This document shows positions 1 through 5,735 of a stretch of DNA of 7,513 bases, piece after piece. The notes under the pieces were generated by a model. The model saw nothing but the letters and a program-made list of their open reading frames with translations. It was not told the DNA's origin and did no database searches. Position numbers and translations under genes: made by a program. The stretch spans positions 1-7,513 of the forward strand of contig JALGTV010000118.1 in the NCBI GenBank assembly GCA_029821215.1, in the 5' to 3' direction. This DNA comes from Candidatus Zipacnadia bacterium (GTDB lineage Bacteria > Armatimonadota > Zipacnadia > Zipacnadales > Zipacnadaceae). The stretch's first letter is position 1; each line of letters begins with the position of its first letter.

Positions 1-1
1 C

Positions 2-721
2 CGAGAGCGCAATGAGGCACGCATTATGACCAGACGCGAATGGGTACACCGTCATTTTAAGCCGTTTCAGTTGCTTGCTCCTCCTCTCGCCTGGGCGGAT
101 GAACCTGAAGGGAAGAGGCAGCACCGTTTGGCTGAGAACCGTAAGAGAAGGGCAATGGCGAAGGAGGCCCGGTCCGTTATTGAACCAGCTATTACTAAGG
201 TAATAGAGGCGCTACCTACAGATGTCTGGGAATCTATCCGGCGCGGAAGGCCAGCACTTTATTTCCGTATGGCAGACCCGCCTGGCAAGCTGCCACCAGA
301 ATGGACCAACGTTGAAGGCCCCTATAAGAGGACGTACTATATCAATATCGGTTGGGACCGAGGCAACTTCCCCCATCCTTTTTTTGTTGATGCTGATAGC
401 ATTGAGTTTCGCGCTATATTGGCGCACGAGATAGGGCACGTGGCCGCTGGTCATATTTGCTTTGGTCTCACACTATCAGAAACTGAGTACAAGGATCAAG
501 ACTTGGAAGCTGACCAATTAGCAGTCGAATGGGGCTTTGGTAATGCTCTGCTAAGTGGCTTTCGGGTATTGATGAAGGCTCTCCGGTTAAAGATTCGGGA
601 CGCCTATTTTGATGACAATCGGTACAACAGGGACTTTCTGACCTATCTGAGCCAACGAATACAAGCATTAAAAGACCAGCAGATGGACCAACCTATTGCT
701 GAGATCACTAAAGAGTGGTAA
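2..721 (+). CDS. HEIGH-motif zinc metallopeptidase-like protein, probably 5'-truncated by the window edge
   Basis: The reading frame stays open from base 2 without a stop, so the true start may lie outside the window. The first in-frame ATG is at 26, with a possible GAGG ribosome site at 14-17; from that ATG the protein is 231 residues. Numbered from there, the zincin motif HEIGH is at residues 134-138 inside a hydrophobic helix (ILAHEIGHVAAGH), and an acidic helix DLEADQLA follows at 159-166, where M48-type peptidases keep the third zinc ligand and an AD pair. The residue four before Asp163 is Asp159, not the usual Glu, so the third ligand is uncertain (Asp159 or Glu161). No transmembrane segment or signal peptide is visible, so it is probably cytoplasmic. 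The N-terminal 60 residues are rich in Arg, Lys and Glu and probably helical. Substrate and pathway are unknown. An M78/ImmA-like protein is an alternative, but no helix-turn-helix or partner gene is seen. Confidence 0.65.
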   Translation, partial: RERNEARIMTRREWVHRHFKPFQLLAPPLAWADEPEGKRQHRLAENRKRRAMAKEARSVIEPAITKVIEALPTDVWESIRRGRPALYFRMADPPGKLPPEWTNVEGPYKRTYYINIGWDRGNFPHPFFVDADSIEFRAILAHEIGHVAAGHICFGLTLSETEYKDQDLEADQLAVEWGFGNALLSGFRVLMKALRLKIRDAYFDDNRYNRDFLTYLSQRIQALKDQQMDQPIAEITKEW

Positions 722-746
722 GGAGGCCCCAGAATAGCCAAAACGC

Positions 747-812
747 ACAGGCGGCCCGTAGCGGTTCGGCAAGCTCACCGCCCTGAGCGAAGTCGCAGGG
801 ACGGCCTGTTTT
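747..812 (+). repeat. Folded intergenic repeat, three-way-junction type; possible terminator
   Basis: This segment folds on itself. An outer stem pairs 747-752 (acaggc) with 804-809 (gcctgt) and is extended by cgt 757-759 with acg 801-803. Inside are two hairpins, 761-765/777-781 (gcggt/accgc) and one around 781-800 (ccct/aggg with gcga/tcgc). A short T run (809-812) follows the outer stem, so it could end transcription of the metallopeptidase gene 26 bases upstream. The block at 761-786 recurs inverted at 1046-1071 with one mismatch, which marks it as a copy of a dispersed repeat rather than a simple terminator. Confidence 0.5.
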
Positions 813-1071
813 GACTGGGGGAAGGGTATTGGCGGTGGAGGCGCTTCTGGAAATACCCAGGATGATTGCACTCAAGGAGAGCATGGCTAACGAAATCAGG
901 AGCTATTAGAGACTGTTGCAAAAGGTAATTACGGGCTGCTTGTCAGAGTAAAATGGGCAAAGTTAGCCAGCTAAAGCTCTACGGATATCGGGACAGCCCT
1001 TGAATGTTGTTTATCGCGTAGGCGGGGTTCTCTCCTTCGGCAGGATCAGGACGGTGAGCTTGCCGAACCGC
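761..1071. repeat. Inverted repeat pair, 26 bp with one mismatch
   Basis: 761-780 is the exact reverse complement of 1052-1071, and the match extends to 761-786 / 1046-1071 at 25 of 26. One copy lies outside the MITE-like element and the other inside it, so the shared sequence is probably a separate repeat family that occurs both alone and within the element. The two copies could pair across about 260 bases. Confidence 0.7.
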
Positions 1072-1198
1072 AACCCCGCTGGGATTGGCGCAGGTTGAGA
1101 ACCTGCGCTACGCGGCCGGGGCGGGCTGGCCTCGGCCCGAACAGGATCGGGGCAGGGATGGGATGCCCCTCCTACAGGTTTTGCAATAGTCTCTATTA
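904..1198. mobile_element. MITE-like non-autonomous element with terminal inverted repeats and TATTA duplication
   Basis: The ends of 909-1193 are inverted repeats: GAGACTGTTGCAAAA at 909-923 and the reverse complement of GAGACTATTGCAAAA at 1179-1193, 14 of 15 identical. Both ends are flanked by TATTA (904-908 and 1194-1198), a plausible 5-bp target duplication; because of AT-rich overlap the real duplication could be shorter (TA or TTA). The 285-base interior has no convincing reading frame. It is full of inverted repeats: 1022-1029/1072-1079 (gcggggtt/aaccccgc) enclosing 1036-1042/1061-1067 (ttcggca/tgccgaa), a 9-bp hairpin 1088-1096/1100-1108, and 1149-1154/1164-1169. This is the layout of a miniature element moved in trans by a transposase encoded elsewhere. 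The family cannot be assigned from the sequence alone. It ends 24 bases before the proB start. Confidence 0.6.
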
Positions 1199-1217
1199 GC
1201 GGAAAAGATTAATTTAT

Positions 1218-2339
1218 ATGATGAACGAACGCAGTGAACTAAGCAAGGCCAGGCGGGTGGTGGTTAAAATCGGCACCCGGGTAGTGGCGGAGCCAGAAGG
1301 TGGGTTGAACCACCATTTTCTGGACCAGTTCGCCCGCCAGATTGCCGAACTGGAGCAGCAGATAGTAGTAGTGACCTCCGGTGCGGTCCATCTGGGACGG
1401 CGGGCCCTGCCCCTGCGCCGGGTGGACAGTGTCAGTCGGCGCCAGGCGGCAGCGGCGGTCGGTCAGCCGGAATTGATGCGTCACTATATTGAGGCGCTCG
1501 CCAAGTACGGACGCATCGGCGCTCAGATACTGCTTACCACCGAGGATATGTCTGATCGCAGTCGCTATGTCCGCATTTCCAACACCGTACACGCTTTGCT
1601 GGAGGAGGGGGTAGTGCCGATCATTAACGAAAACGATACCGTCTCGGTGGAGGGGGTTACCTTTGGGGAGAATGATAAACTGGCAGGGATGGTGGCGGCG
1701 ATTGTCCGGCCAGACTTGCTCATATTCCTCTCCGACCAGGCGGGGCTGTTCACCGCTGATCCTCGGGATGACCCCGAGGCGCAGTTGGTGCCGGTGGTGC
1801 AACCGGGTGAGGACGCTATGCAATACGCCACTACCGGGGGGGGCGACGAGTCGCTCGGCGGCATGTATAAGAAGGTGTTAGCTGCCCGGGGGGCCGCAGG
1901 CGTTGGCATACCCGTAGTTATCGCCGACGGCCGTGAACAGGATGTGTTGCAACGAATACTGGACGGCGAGGAGTTGGGCACTCTGTTTGTGCCTAGCGAG
2001 CGTGCGATGCGTGCCCGCAAACAGTGGATTGCCACCGCGATTGAGCCCGCCGGTGAAATCGTGGTGGATGACGGAGCGCGGCGCGCACTGACGGATAAAG
2101 ATGGTAGCAGCCTGCTGCCGGTCGGCATAGTAGCCGTAGAAGGTCGGTTTGAGGCGGGTGACCTGGTGAGAATAGTCACGGAGGACGGTCAAGAATTTGC
2201 TCGCGGTCTGGTCAACTACTCGGGGGAAGAAGTGAAACAGATTCAAGGTGCCCACACCCGCCAAATCTCGAAGATCCTGGGTCATGTGGGCGATGAGGAA
2301 GTAATCCATCGGGACAATATGGTCTTGAGCGGCGATTAG
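1218..2339 (+). CDS. proB: Glutamate 5-kinase with C-terminal PUA domain
   Basis: Phosphorylates L-glutamate with ATP to gamma-glutamyl phosphate, the first and usually feedback-controlled step of proline synthesis, in the cytoplasm. At 373 residues it is close to E. coli ProB (367). The amino-acid kinase domain (about 11-260) shows VVKIGTRVV (15-23), VTSGAVHLG (52-60), QAAAAVGQ (76-83), PIINENDTVS (134-143), FGENDKLAGMVA (149-160) and FLSDQAGLFTADPR (170-183). The nucleotide loop usually written GTGGMxTK reads SLGGMYKK (212-219), keeping GGM and the final Lys. GTLFVPS and RKQWIA (267-272) lead into a PUA domain (about 278-365). Two consecutive ATGs at 1218 and 1221 make the start uncertain by one codon; only a weak GGAAAAG lies upstream. 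proA is not in the window. With the MITE-like element just upstream, the promoter is probably within or created by that element. Confidence 0.96.
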   Translation: MMNERSELSKARRVVVKIGTRVVAEPEGGLNHHFLDQFARQIAELEQQIVVVTSGAVHLGRRALPLRRVDSVSRRQAAAAVGQPELMRHYIEALAKYGRIGAQILLTTEDMSDRSRYVRISNTVHALLEEGVVPIINENDTVSVEGVTFGENDKLAGMVAAIVRPDLLIFLSDQAGLFTADPRDDPEAQLVPVVQPGEDAMQYATTGGGDESLGGMYKKVLAARGAAGVGIPVVIADGREQDVLQRILDGEELGTLFVPSERAMRARKQWIATAIEPAGEIVVDDGARRALTDKDGSSLLPVGIVAVEGRFEAGDLVRIVTEDGQEFARGLVNYSGEEVKQIQGAHTRQISKILGHVGDEEVIHRDNMVLSGD

Positions 2340-2366
2340 TTGGTTGGAGCTGAACGAGTAATGCAA

Positions 2367-2396
2367 AAGTCCCACTGTCTATTAACAGTGGGACTT
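2367..2396. terminator. Bidirectional intrinsic terminator between convergent genes
   Basis: A perfect 12-bp inverted repeat (aagtcccactgt at 2367-2378, acagtgggactt at 2385-2396) encloses a 6-base loop. On the plus strand it is followed by a T-rich stretch (ttgttgctt) 28 bases after the proB stop. On the minus strand the hairpin runs into TTTTGCATT, so it also serves the lipoprotein gene whose stop lies about 95 bases upstream on that strand. This is typical placement for a shared terminator. Confidence 0.85.
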
Positions 2397-2490
2397 GTTG
2401 CTTACACATACATCCTTCATGGTAACCGGGCCACAGTGTGACCGTCGGTTAGCCGAATTTGCAGAGCCAATTCTATGCGGCTCTACTCAC

Positions 2491-2679
2491 TTATCTCTTC
2501 GGCAGCCTCTTCCTCGGCAGCCTCTTCCTCGGGCCAGGCGCTACACCTGGTGGTGGGCCAGCAGGCATGCTGCCTGGTGGTGGAGGTGGTCCTGCTTTCT
2601 GCTGGGGACATCCGGCCAAAGTCACGACCAGGGCCACCAACGCAAGTGCGATCACCACGATTGTCAATGTCCGGTTCAT
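2491..2679 (-). CDS. Short proline-rich lipoprotein
   Basis: A 62-residue protein with a clear lipoprotein signal peptide: N-terminal MNRT, a hydrophobic run (residues 5-22), and lipobox TLAGC with the lipidated Cys at 24. The mature part is about 38 residues, Pro/Gly rich (AGPPPPPG, AGPPPG) and ending in a basic repeat RKRLP-RKRLP-KR. A very strong ribosome site (GGAAGGAGGG) sits just upstream of the ATG on the minus strand, so this is a real gene. It lies about 100 bases after the helical-protein gene and may be co-transcribed with it. Its C-terminus is encoded by 15-bp tandem repeats. In the -1 frame the same bases read a run of Glu and Ala ending in EEISE at 2483, so the printed basic tail could reflect a one-base shift. 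Function unknown. Confidence 0.75.
   Translation of the reverse strand: MNRTLTIVVIALALVALVVTLAGCPQQKAGPPPPPGSMPAGPPPGVAPGPRKRLPRKRLPKR
2495..2536. repeat. 15-bp tandem repeat in the lipoprotein 3' end
   Basis: The unit ctcttcctcggcagc occurs at 2507-2521, again nearly complete at 2522-2536, and in a 12-base shortened form (ctcttcggcagc) at 2495-2506. It encodes the RKRLP repeats of the lipoprotein on the minus strand. Such repeats are prone to length change by slippage. Confidence 0.75.
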
Positions 2680-2780
2680 ATTTACCCTCCTTCCTGAGCG
2701 TAGTTACTGCTCACTTATGCTATTCGCCGCGTGATGGGCGAATCCTTCCTCATTGTTAAGGCACACCAACAATGGTACTG

Positions 2781-3668
2781 CTAATTTTGCCAGTCAGGAT
2801 GGTCGGCTGGCCACAAGTCGGAAATGGATAGCGATTTTTCCAGCAGTTTTTTAGCCTGCTTAATTTCATCGGCGCTAATCGGCGGGAGGTCAAAGGGCGA
2901 TTGGATAACAGCAGTTTTGTCCCTGGGAACCGACAGATATGGCGCCAACTGGCTAAAATCGCTGTCTTGGTCACCGGTGGCCTCCTTAGCCTGCAACAAT
3001 GCCTGCTCAGCAGCTTGCTGAAAGCCGGCACTGGCCAACACCCGGCCAATCCACTGGTACACTTCGGCATCACTCTGGCTGCCGGTGAGGACTTTTTCAA
3101 AAGTTGAAGCCGCCTGCAGGCAGGCCTGCTGAAACCGGATATAATCGGATATCAACCACTCTCCGGGTTCCTCGGCTGGCCGGACAAAAGCTTCCAGGGC
3201 CAGCATATAGCGATTGTAGCCCAAGGCGAAGTATATTAGGCGCTCCTGGGTAAGGTGGCGGGCAGCAGCCTCCAGATGAGCAACGACTTTTTCGGTCTGA
3301 GAAGTATGGTAGTAACACGCTGCCAGGATGAGCTGGCGAGCCAACTCATCATCGCGGGAGTGGCCGCTGGTGGTCAAGACCTCCTCGGTTAATGACTCCA
3401 GTGCAATCCGATGCTTGTCGGCGAGAGAGTAAATATCGCCAAGCTTAAAACCCTCTTGCCTCGCGGCTCGGTCCAACCGGCGATGATAGTTCAGTTCGAT
3501 ATTGAGAAACTGGGCAAACAAATCACCGATATGCCGGACTGAACTTGCTGGTGAGCAGGCATATTGAGCGATGAGGCGGTAGAAGGTATGGAAGAACGGC
3601 GAGACCGTACCCATCCGCCCCAGTTGGCGCAGCCTATCGTTGATAGTTTCGTCTCTGTCGTCCAACAT
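2781..3668 (-). CDS. Uncharacterised helical protein, TPR-like
   Basis: I do not recognise a named family. The start is placed at ATG 3668 (295 residues): it has GGTGA eight bases upstream and a near-consensus promoter whose predicted transcript begins about 19 bases before it. An in-frame TTG at 3740 would add 24 residues but lies upstream of that promoter. The protein is almost entirely amphipathic helix, with no signal peptide and no obvious membrane segment. Residues about 106-165 (ELARQLILAACYYHTSQTEK, LIYFALGYNRYMLALEAF) and 180-232 (QACLQAASTFEKVL, YQWIGRVLASAGFQQAAEQA) resemble tetratricopeptide helical pairs, suggesting a protein-binding scaffold. The C-terminal 45 residues carry another short helix (ADEIKQAKKLLEKSL). 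It lies 98 bases after rplL, where rpoB is often found, and no intrinsic terminator is visible between them, so read-through from the ribosomal operon is also possible. Confidence 0.75.
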   Translation of the reverse strand: MLDDRDETINDRLRQLGRMGTVSPFFHTFYRLIAQYACSPASSVRHIGDLFAQFLNIELNYHRRLDRAARQEGFKLGDIYSLADKHRIALESLTEEVLTTSGHSRDDELARQLILAACYYHTSQTEKVVAHLEAAARHLTQERLIYFALGYNRYMLALEAFVRPAEEPGEWLISDYIRFQQACLQAASTFEKVLTGSQSDAEVYQWIGRVLASAGFQQAAEQALLQAKEATGDQDSDFSQLAPYLSVPRDKTAVIQSPFDLPPISADEIKQAKKLLEKSLSISDLWPADHPDWQN

Positions 3669-3693
3669 TGCAACAGTCACCCAAGCACAGCTA

Positions 3694-3722
3694 ATTATAA
3701 CCCATTGGGCTACCGATGGCAA
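3694..3722 (-). promoter_or_regulatory. Sigma70-type promoter for the helical-protein gene
   Basis: On the minus strand TTGCCA (3722-3717) and TATAAT (3699-3694) are separated by exactly 17 bases, matching the consensus at 11 of 12 positions. Transcription would begin near 3687, giving a leader of about 19 bases that holds the GGTGA ribosome site of the ATG at 3668. It gives the gene an expression route independent of rplL. Confidence 0.7.
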
Positions 3723-3766
3723 GTCCCACCGCGGCCACAAGCCGGTTTACCAACGGCTCAGTGTCG

Positions 3767-4144
3767 CTACTCCAGCACTACGGTGGCGCCGGTCGCTTCC
3801 AGTTTTTCTTTGATACTGTCAGCGTCCTCTTTGCTGACATCTTCGGCCACTACCGCATCGGGGGCTGACTCAACTAACTCTTTGGCCTCCTTGAGGCCCA
3901 GGGTAGTCAGTTCGCGGACAGCCTTGATGACCTGAATTTTCTCCTCACCGATTTCCGATATCTTGACGGTAAATAACGTCTGCTCTTCCTCGGCAGCGCC
4001 TGCCCCTTCAGCGGCGGGCATGGTAGCTACGGCGGCTGGGATTGCGGCCTCAACACCCCACTCCTCTTGGAGTTTGTCCTTCAGCTCTACTATCTCCAGA
4101 ATGCTGAGTTTGTTGATCTCTTGGATAATCTCGTCTATACCCAT
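3767..4144 (-). CDS. rplL: Ribosomal protein L7/L12
   Basis: Forms the dimers of the ribosomal stalk that recruit and activate translational GTPases such as EF-Tu and EF-G; dimers bind the C-terminal helix of L10. The 125-residue length is normal. The N-terminal dimerisation domain (1-32, IIQEINKLSILEIVELKDKL) is followed by an Ala/Gly/Pro/Glu hinge (33-54) and the globular C-terminal domain (56-125). That domain has VIKAVRELTTLGLKEAKELV (72-91), matching the family's IKAVRxxTGLGLKEAKxLV, with the usual Gly after Thr replaced by Thr. A strong AAGGAGG lies six bases before the ATG, which fits the high output needed for a protein present in several copies per ribosome. It follows rplJ by 45 bases and is co-transcribed with it. 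Confidence 0.97.
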   Translation of the reverse strand: MGIDEIIQEINKLSILEIVELKDKLQEEWGVEAAIPAAVATMPAAEGAGAAEEEQTLFTVKISEIGEEKIQVIKAVRELTTLGLKEAKELVESAPDAVVAEDVSKEDADSIKEKLEATGATVVLE

Positions 4145-4189
4145 TATTGTCCTCCTTTAGGATAACGAACATCACTGGCGAGCGGAGAG

Positions 4190-4723
4190 TTACTGTGAAC
4201 TCTCTTGGGACTGGCGCTTGTCAGCAATTGCTTGCAGAGTAAAAACCAAAGATGAGCTGGCAGCACCCAGCAGACGGACCAGGCCGGTAGCAGGTGCGAC
4301 CAGTCCCGCCAGTACCTGGGCCAGCAGTTGCTGGCGAGGTGGCAAACTGGCAATATGGGCGGCCTGCTGCCCATCAACTATTCGCCCCTCAACTACCCCG
4401 GCCTTAATGGCCACATACTCATATTCTTGGGCAAATGTGGCAAAGGCCTTAGCCACAGCGACTGGATCATCCTTACAGAAGGTGATTGCCGTCGGTCCGT
4501 CCAGGTACTCAATGAGCTGCTGGGCATCAGTGTCTTGCAGGGCCAGCTTAAGCAGGCGGTTTTTGGCGACCTGTAACCGGCCCTGGGCTTGCAGGATGCG
4601 ACCGCGCAGATCATTCATGTCCTCCACACTTAGCCCGTGGAATTCGGCCAAGTATATGCTGGGATGATCTTCTATGTCCTGGTGCAATTGGGCCACCAGG
4701 GCCTCTTTTTCTGGCGTTGGCAT
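4190..4723 (-). CDS. rplJ: Ribosomal protein L10
   Basis: Base of the ribosomal stalk: binds 23S rRNA beside L11 and carries the L7/L12 dimers. The 177 residues match the family length. The N-terminal RNA-binding domain shows YLAEFHGLSVEDMNDLRGRI (24-43), the VAKNRLLKLAL segment (52-62) and GPTAITFCKDDPVAVAKAF (76-94). The C-terminal helix after about 130 (LVAPATGLVRLLGAASSSLVFTLQAI) is the L12-binding part. Start ATG 4723 has TAGGAGAA five bases upstream. The gene is preceded by a 266-base leader with a promoter and an attenuator-like terminator, so L10 made in excess probably shuts off its own transcript, as established for the Bacillus subtilis rplJL operon. Confidence 0.97.
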   Translation of the reverse strand: MPTPEKEALVAQLHQDIEDHPSIYLAEFHGLSVEDMNDLRGRILQAQGRLQVAKNRLLKLALQDTDAQQLIEYLDGPTAITFCKDDPVAVAKAFATFAQEYEYVAIKAGVVEGRIVDGQQAAHIASLPPRQQLLAQVLAGLVAPATGLVRLLGAASSSLVFTLQAIADKRQSQESSQ

Positions 4724-4758
4724 CGATGTTCTCCTATCTTATTATACAGCCATTGCTA

Positions 4759-4797
4759 AAAATAAACGGGAGCTGCCAGAAATCGGGGCGCTCCCGT
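4759..4797 (-). terminator. Intrinsic terminator in the rplJ leader (attenuator)
   Basis: On the minus strand acgggagc (4797-4790) pairs with gctcccgt (4773-4766), with an extra gcc/ggc pairing inside the loop, and is followed by TTATTTTT. It lies between the leader promoter and rplJ, so it must be bypassed for rplJ-rplL expression, the signature of an attenuator. Two competing pairings are visible: cgctc at 4815-4811 with gagcg at 4793-4789, and an upstream cgggag (4852-4847) that duplicates the terminator's 5' arm and could capture its 3' arm. Confidence 0.7.
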
Positions 4798-4946
4798 CAA
4801 ATAGTTTCGTGAGCGGTTAGACCAGAGACTGGCCTAACTGGTGCTACTCCCGACCTTGGCAGGCGGACTTAACAGTCCATTATACGCCCGACGCGCACCG
4901 GCGGTCTTGGGTCAGTTTATTGATTGTATGGTTAATCTATGATAGT
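4766..4946 (-). promoter_or_regulatory. L10 leader RNA (putative autoregulatory leader of rplJ-rplL)
   Basis: The 266 bases between rplA and rplJ contain no gene but are highly structured on the minus strand. A 10-bp hairpin with one G-U pair forms from 4838-4829 (gttaggccag) and 4825-4816 (ctggtctaac) with a 3-base loop. Further upstream agttta/taaact (4946-4951 with 4914-4919) can pair. Downstream is a terminator hairpin (4766-4797). Position directly before rplJ, length, and a stem followed by a terminator match the known L10 leader class, bound by the L10-L12 complex. I did not confirm the kink-turn consensus base by base, so the class is assigned mainly from context and architecture. Confidence 0.65.
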
Positions 4947-4952
4947 AAACTA

Positions 4953-4981
4953 ATTATAACATTTGAGACCAACTAACGCAA
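4953..4981 (-). promoter_or_regulatory. Candidate rplJ-rplL promoter
   Basis: TATAAT (4958-4953) lies 17 bases downstream of TTGCGT (4981-4976) on the minus strand. The -10 is perfect and the -35 matches only at TTG. It starts just after the rplA stop codon, and a transcript beginning near 4946 would include the whole L10 leader. This gives rplJ-rplL separate control from the rplK-rplA segment, the usual arrangement. Confidence 0.55.
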
Positions 4982-4989
4982 GGTCTGAT

Positions 4990-5691
4990 CTAAGCAGCCT
5001 TGGCCATCAAGTCGTCCAGGTCTACTTTTATCCCGGGTCCCATGCTGGAAGATATGACGACATTGCGGATGAAGCGTCCCGTAACTGCTGCGGGGCGAGC
5101 CTGGTTTATGGTTCGCAGCACGGTGATCAGATTGTCCATAAGTTGGTCGTCAGCAAAGGAAATCTTGCCGATAGGGACGTGGACTACACCGCCCCGGTCC
5201 ATGCGATACTCCACCTTACCTGCCTTCAGATCGGTGACAGCGCCGGTAACGTCATCGGTGATGTTGCCGGCCTTCTTACTGGGCATCCGCGGGCCCAGGA
5301 TCTTACCCAGGCGACGGCCCACTAACCCCATCATGGCCGGATGGGCGACCAAGATATCGAAATCCTCCCAGCCGCCCTCAATGGCTTCCACTAAATCCTC
5401 GTCACCGACGCGGTCGGCTCCTGCTTGCTGGGCATCCTTAGCCGCTTCGCCTTCAGCAAACACCGCCACCCGGGGCACCTTGCCAGTACCGTGGGGCAGC
5501 ACCAGGCTGCCGCGGACAGTTTGGTCGCCCTTGGTGGGATCAGCGCTTAGCTTGATAGCTACTTCCACGCTCTCGTCAAAGTTGGCAGTCGCGGTCTCCT
5601 TAGCCAGAGCAATAGCTTCCTGGACGCTATAGCACTTCTGGCGATCAACCTTCTGCTGTACTTGCTGATATCGCTTGCCGCGTTTAGCCAT
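4990..5691 (-). CDS. rplA: Ribosomal protein L1
   Basis: Binds the L1 stalk of 23S rRNA and helps release deacylated tRNA from the E site; in many bacteria it also represses its own operon. The start is set at ATG 5691 (MAKRGKRY, 233 residues), the usual L1 opening; a GTG three codons earlier (5700) has no ribosome site. Family landmarks include the N-terminal MAKRGKRY, VRGSLVLPHGTGKVPRVAVFA (59-79), GWEDFDILVAHPAMM (107-121), HVPIGKISF (171-179) and SSSMGPGIKVD (214-224). The signature usually written LGPRGLMPNPKxGTVT reads LGPRMPSKKAGNIT (132-145), two residues shorter, with Ser-Lys replacing Asn-Pro. The gene follows rplK by 44 bases and is probably translated from the same mRNA. Confidence 0.97.
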   Translation of the reverse strand: MAKRGKRYQQVQQKVDRQKCYSVQEAIALAKETATANFDESVEVAIKLSADPTKGDQTVRGSLVLPHGTGKVPRVAVFAEGEAAKDAQQAGADRVGDEDLVEAIEGGWEDFDILVAHPAMMGLVGRRLGKILGPRMPSKKAGNITDDVTGAVTDLKAGKVEYRMDRGGVVHVPIGKISFADDQLMDNLITVLRTINQARPAAVTGRFIRNVVISSSMGPGIKVDLDDLMAKAA

Positions 5692-5735
5692 CTGCGTCAC
5701 ACCCTAAATGTGATACCTAATATTGATAGTGGTTC

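Noticed and set aside
722..1217. Possible CRISPR array or small gene in the 496-base gap
   Set aside because: The repeats are inverted and few, not regularly spaced direct repeats, and no frame with a ribosome site was found; the repeat and MITE-like explanation fits better.
1565..2179. Long open frame of 204 codons antisense to proB
   Set aside because: It overlaps a full-length, motif-complete proB; its translation is rich in Ser, Pro, Thr and Arg with no recognisable domain, as expected from the complement of a GC-biased gene. The same applies to 1239-1823 minus.
2395..2759. Overlapping plus-strand frames of 91-100 codons
   Set aside because: They lie opposite the lipoprotein gene, which has a lipobox and a strong ribosome site, and they show no ribosome site or domain of their own.
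2722..2774. Two 7-bp hairpins between the helical-protein and lipoprotein genes (2722-2743, 2751-2774)
   Set aside because: Neither is followed by a T run on the minus strand, so they are not called as terminators; the lipoprotein may be co-transcribed through them.
3669..3740. TTG start extending the helical protein by 24 residues
   Set aside because: The TTG is upstream of the near-consensus promoter at 3694-3722 and lacks a ribosome site; ATG 3668 has GGTGA at good spacing.
3740..3758. Hairpin after rplL (agccg/cggct)
   Set aside because: Only five base pairs and followed by GC-rich sequence on the minus strand, so there is no support for an intrinsic terminator after rplL.
4741..4746. 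TATAAT just before rplJ
   Set aside because: A transcript from it would start within the rplJ ribosome site and no -35 is present, so it is taken as chance in an AT-rich spacer.
4879..4884. Second TATAAT within the L10 leader
   Set aside because: No acceptable -35 at 15-19 bases upstream in the GC-rich sequence, and a start here would omit the upstream part of the leader; could be a minor promoter at most.
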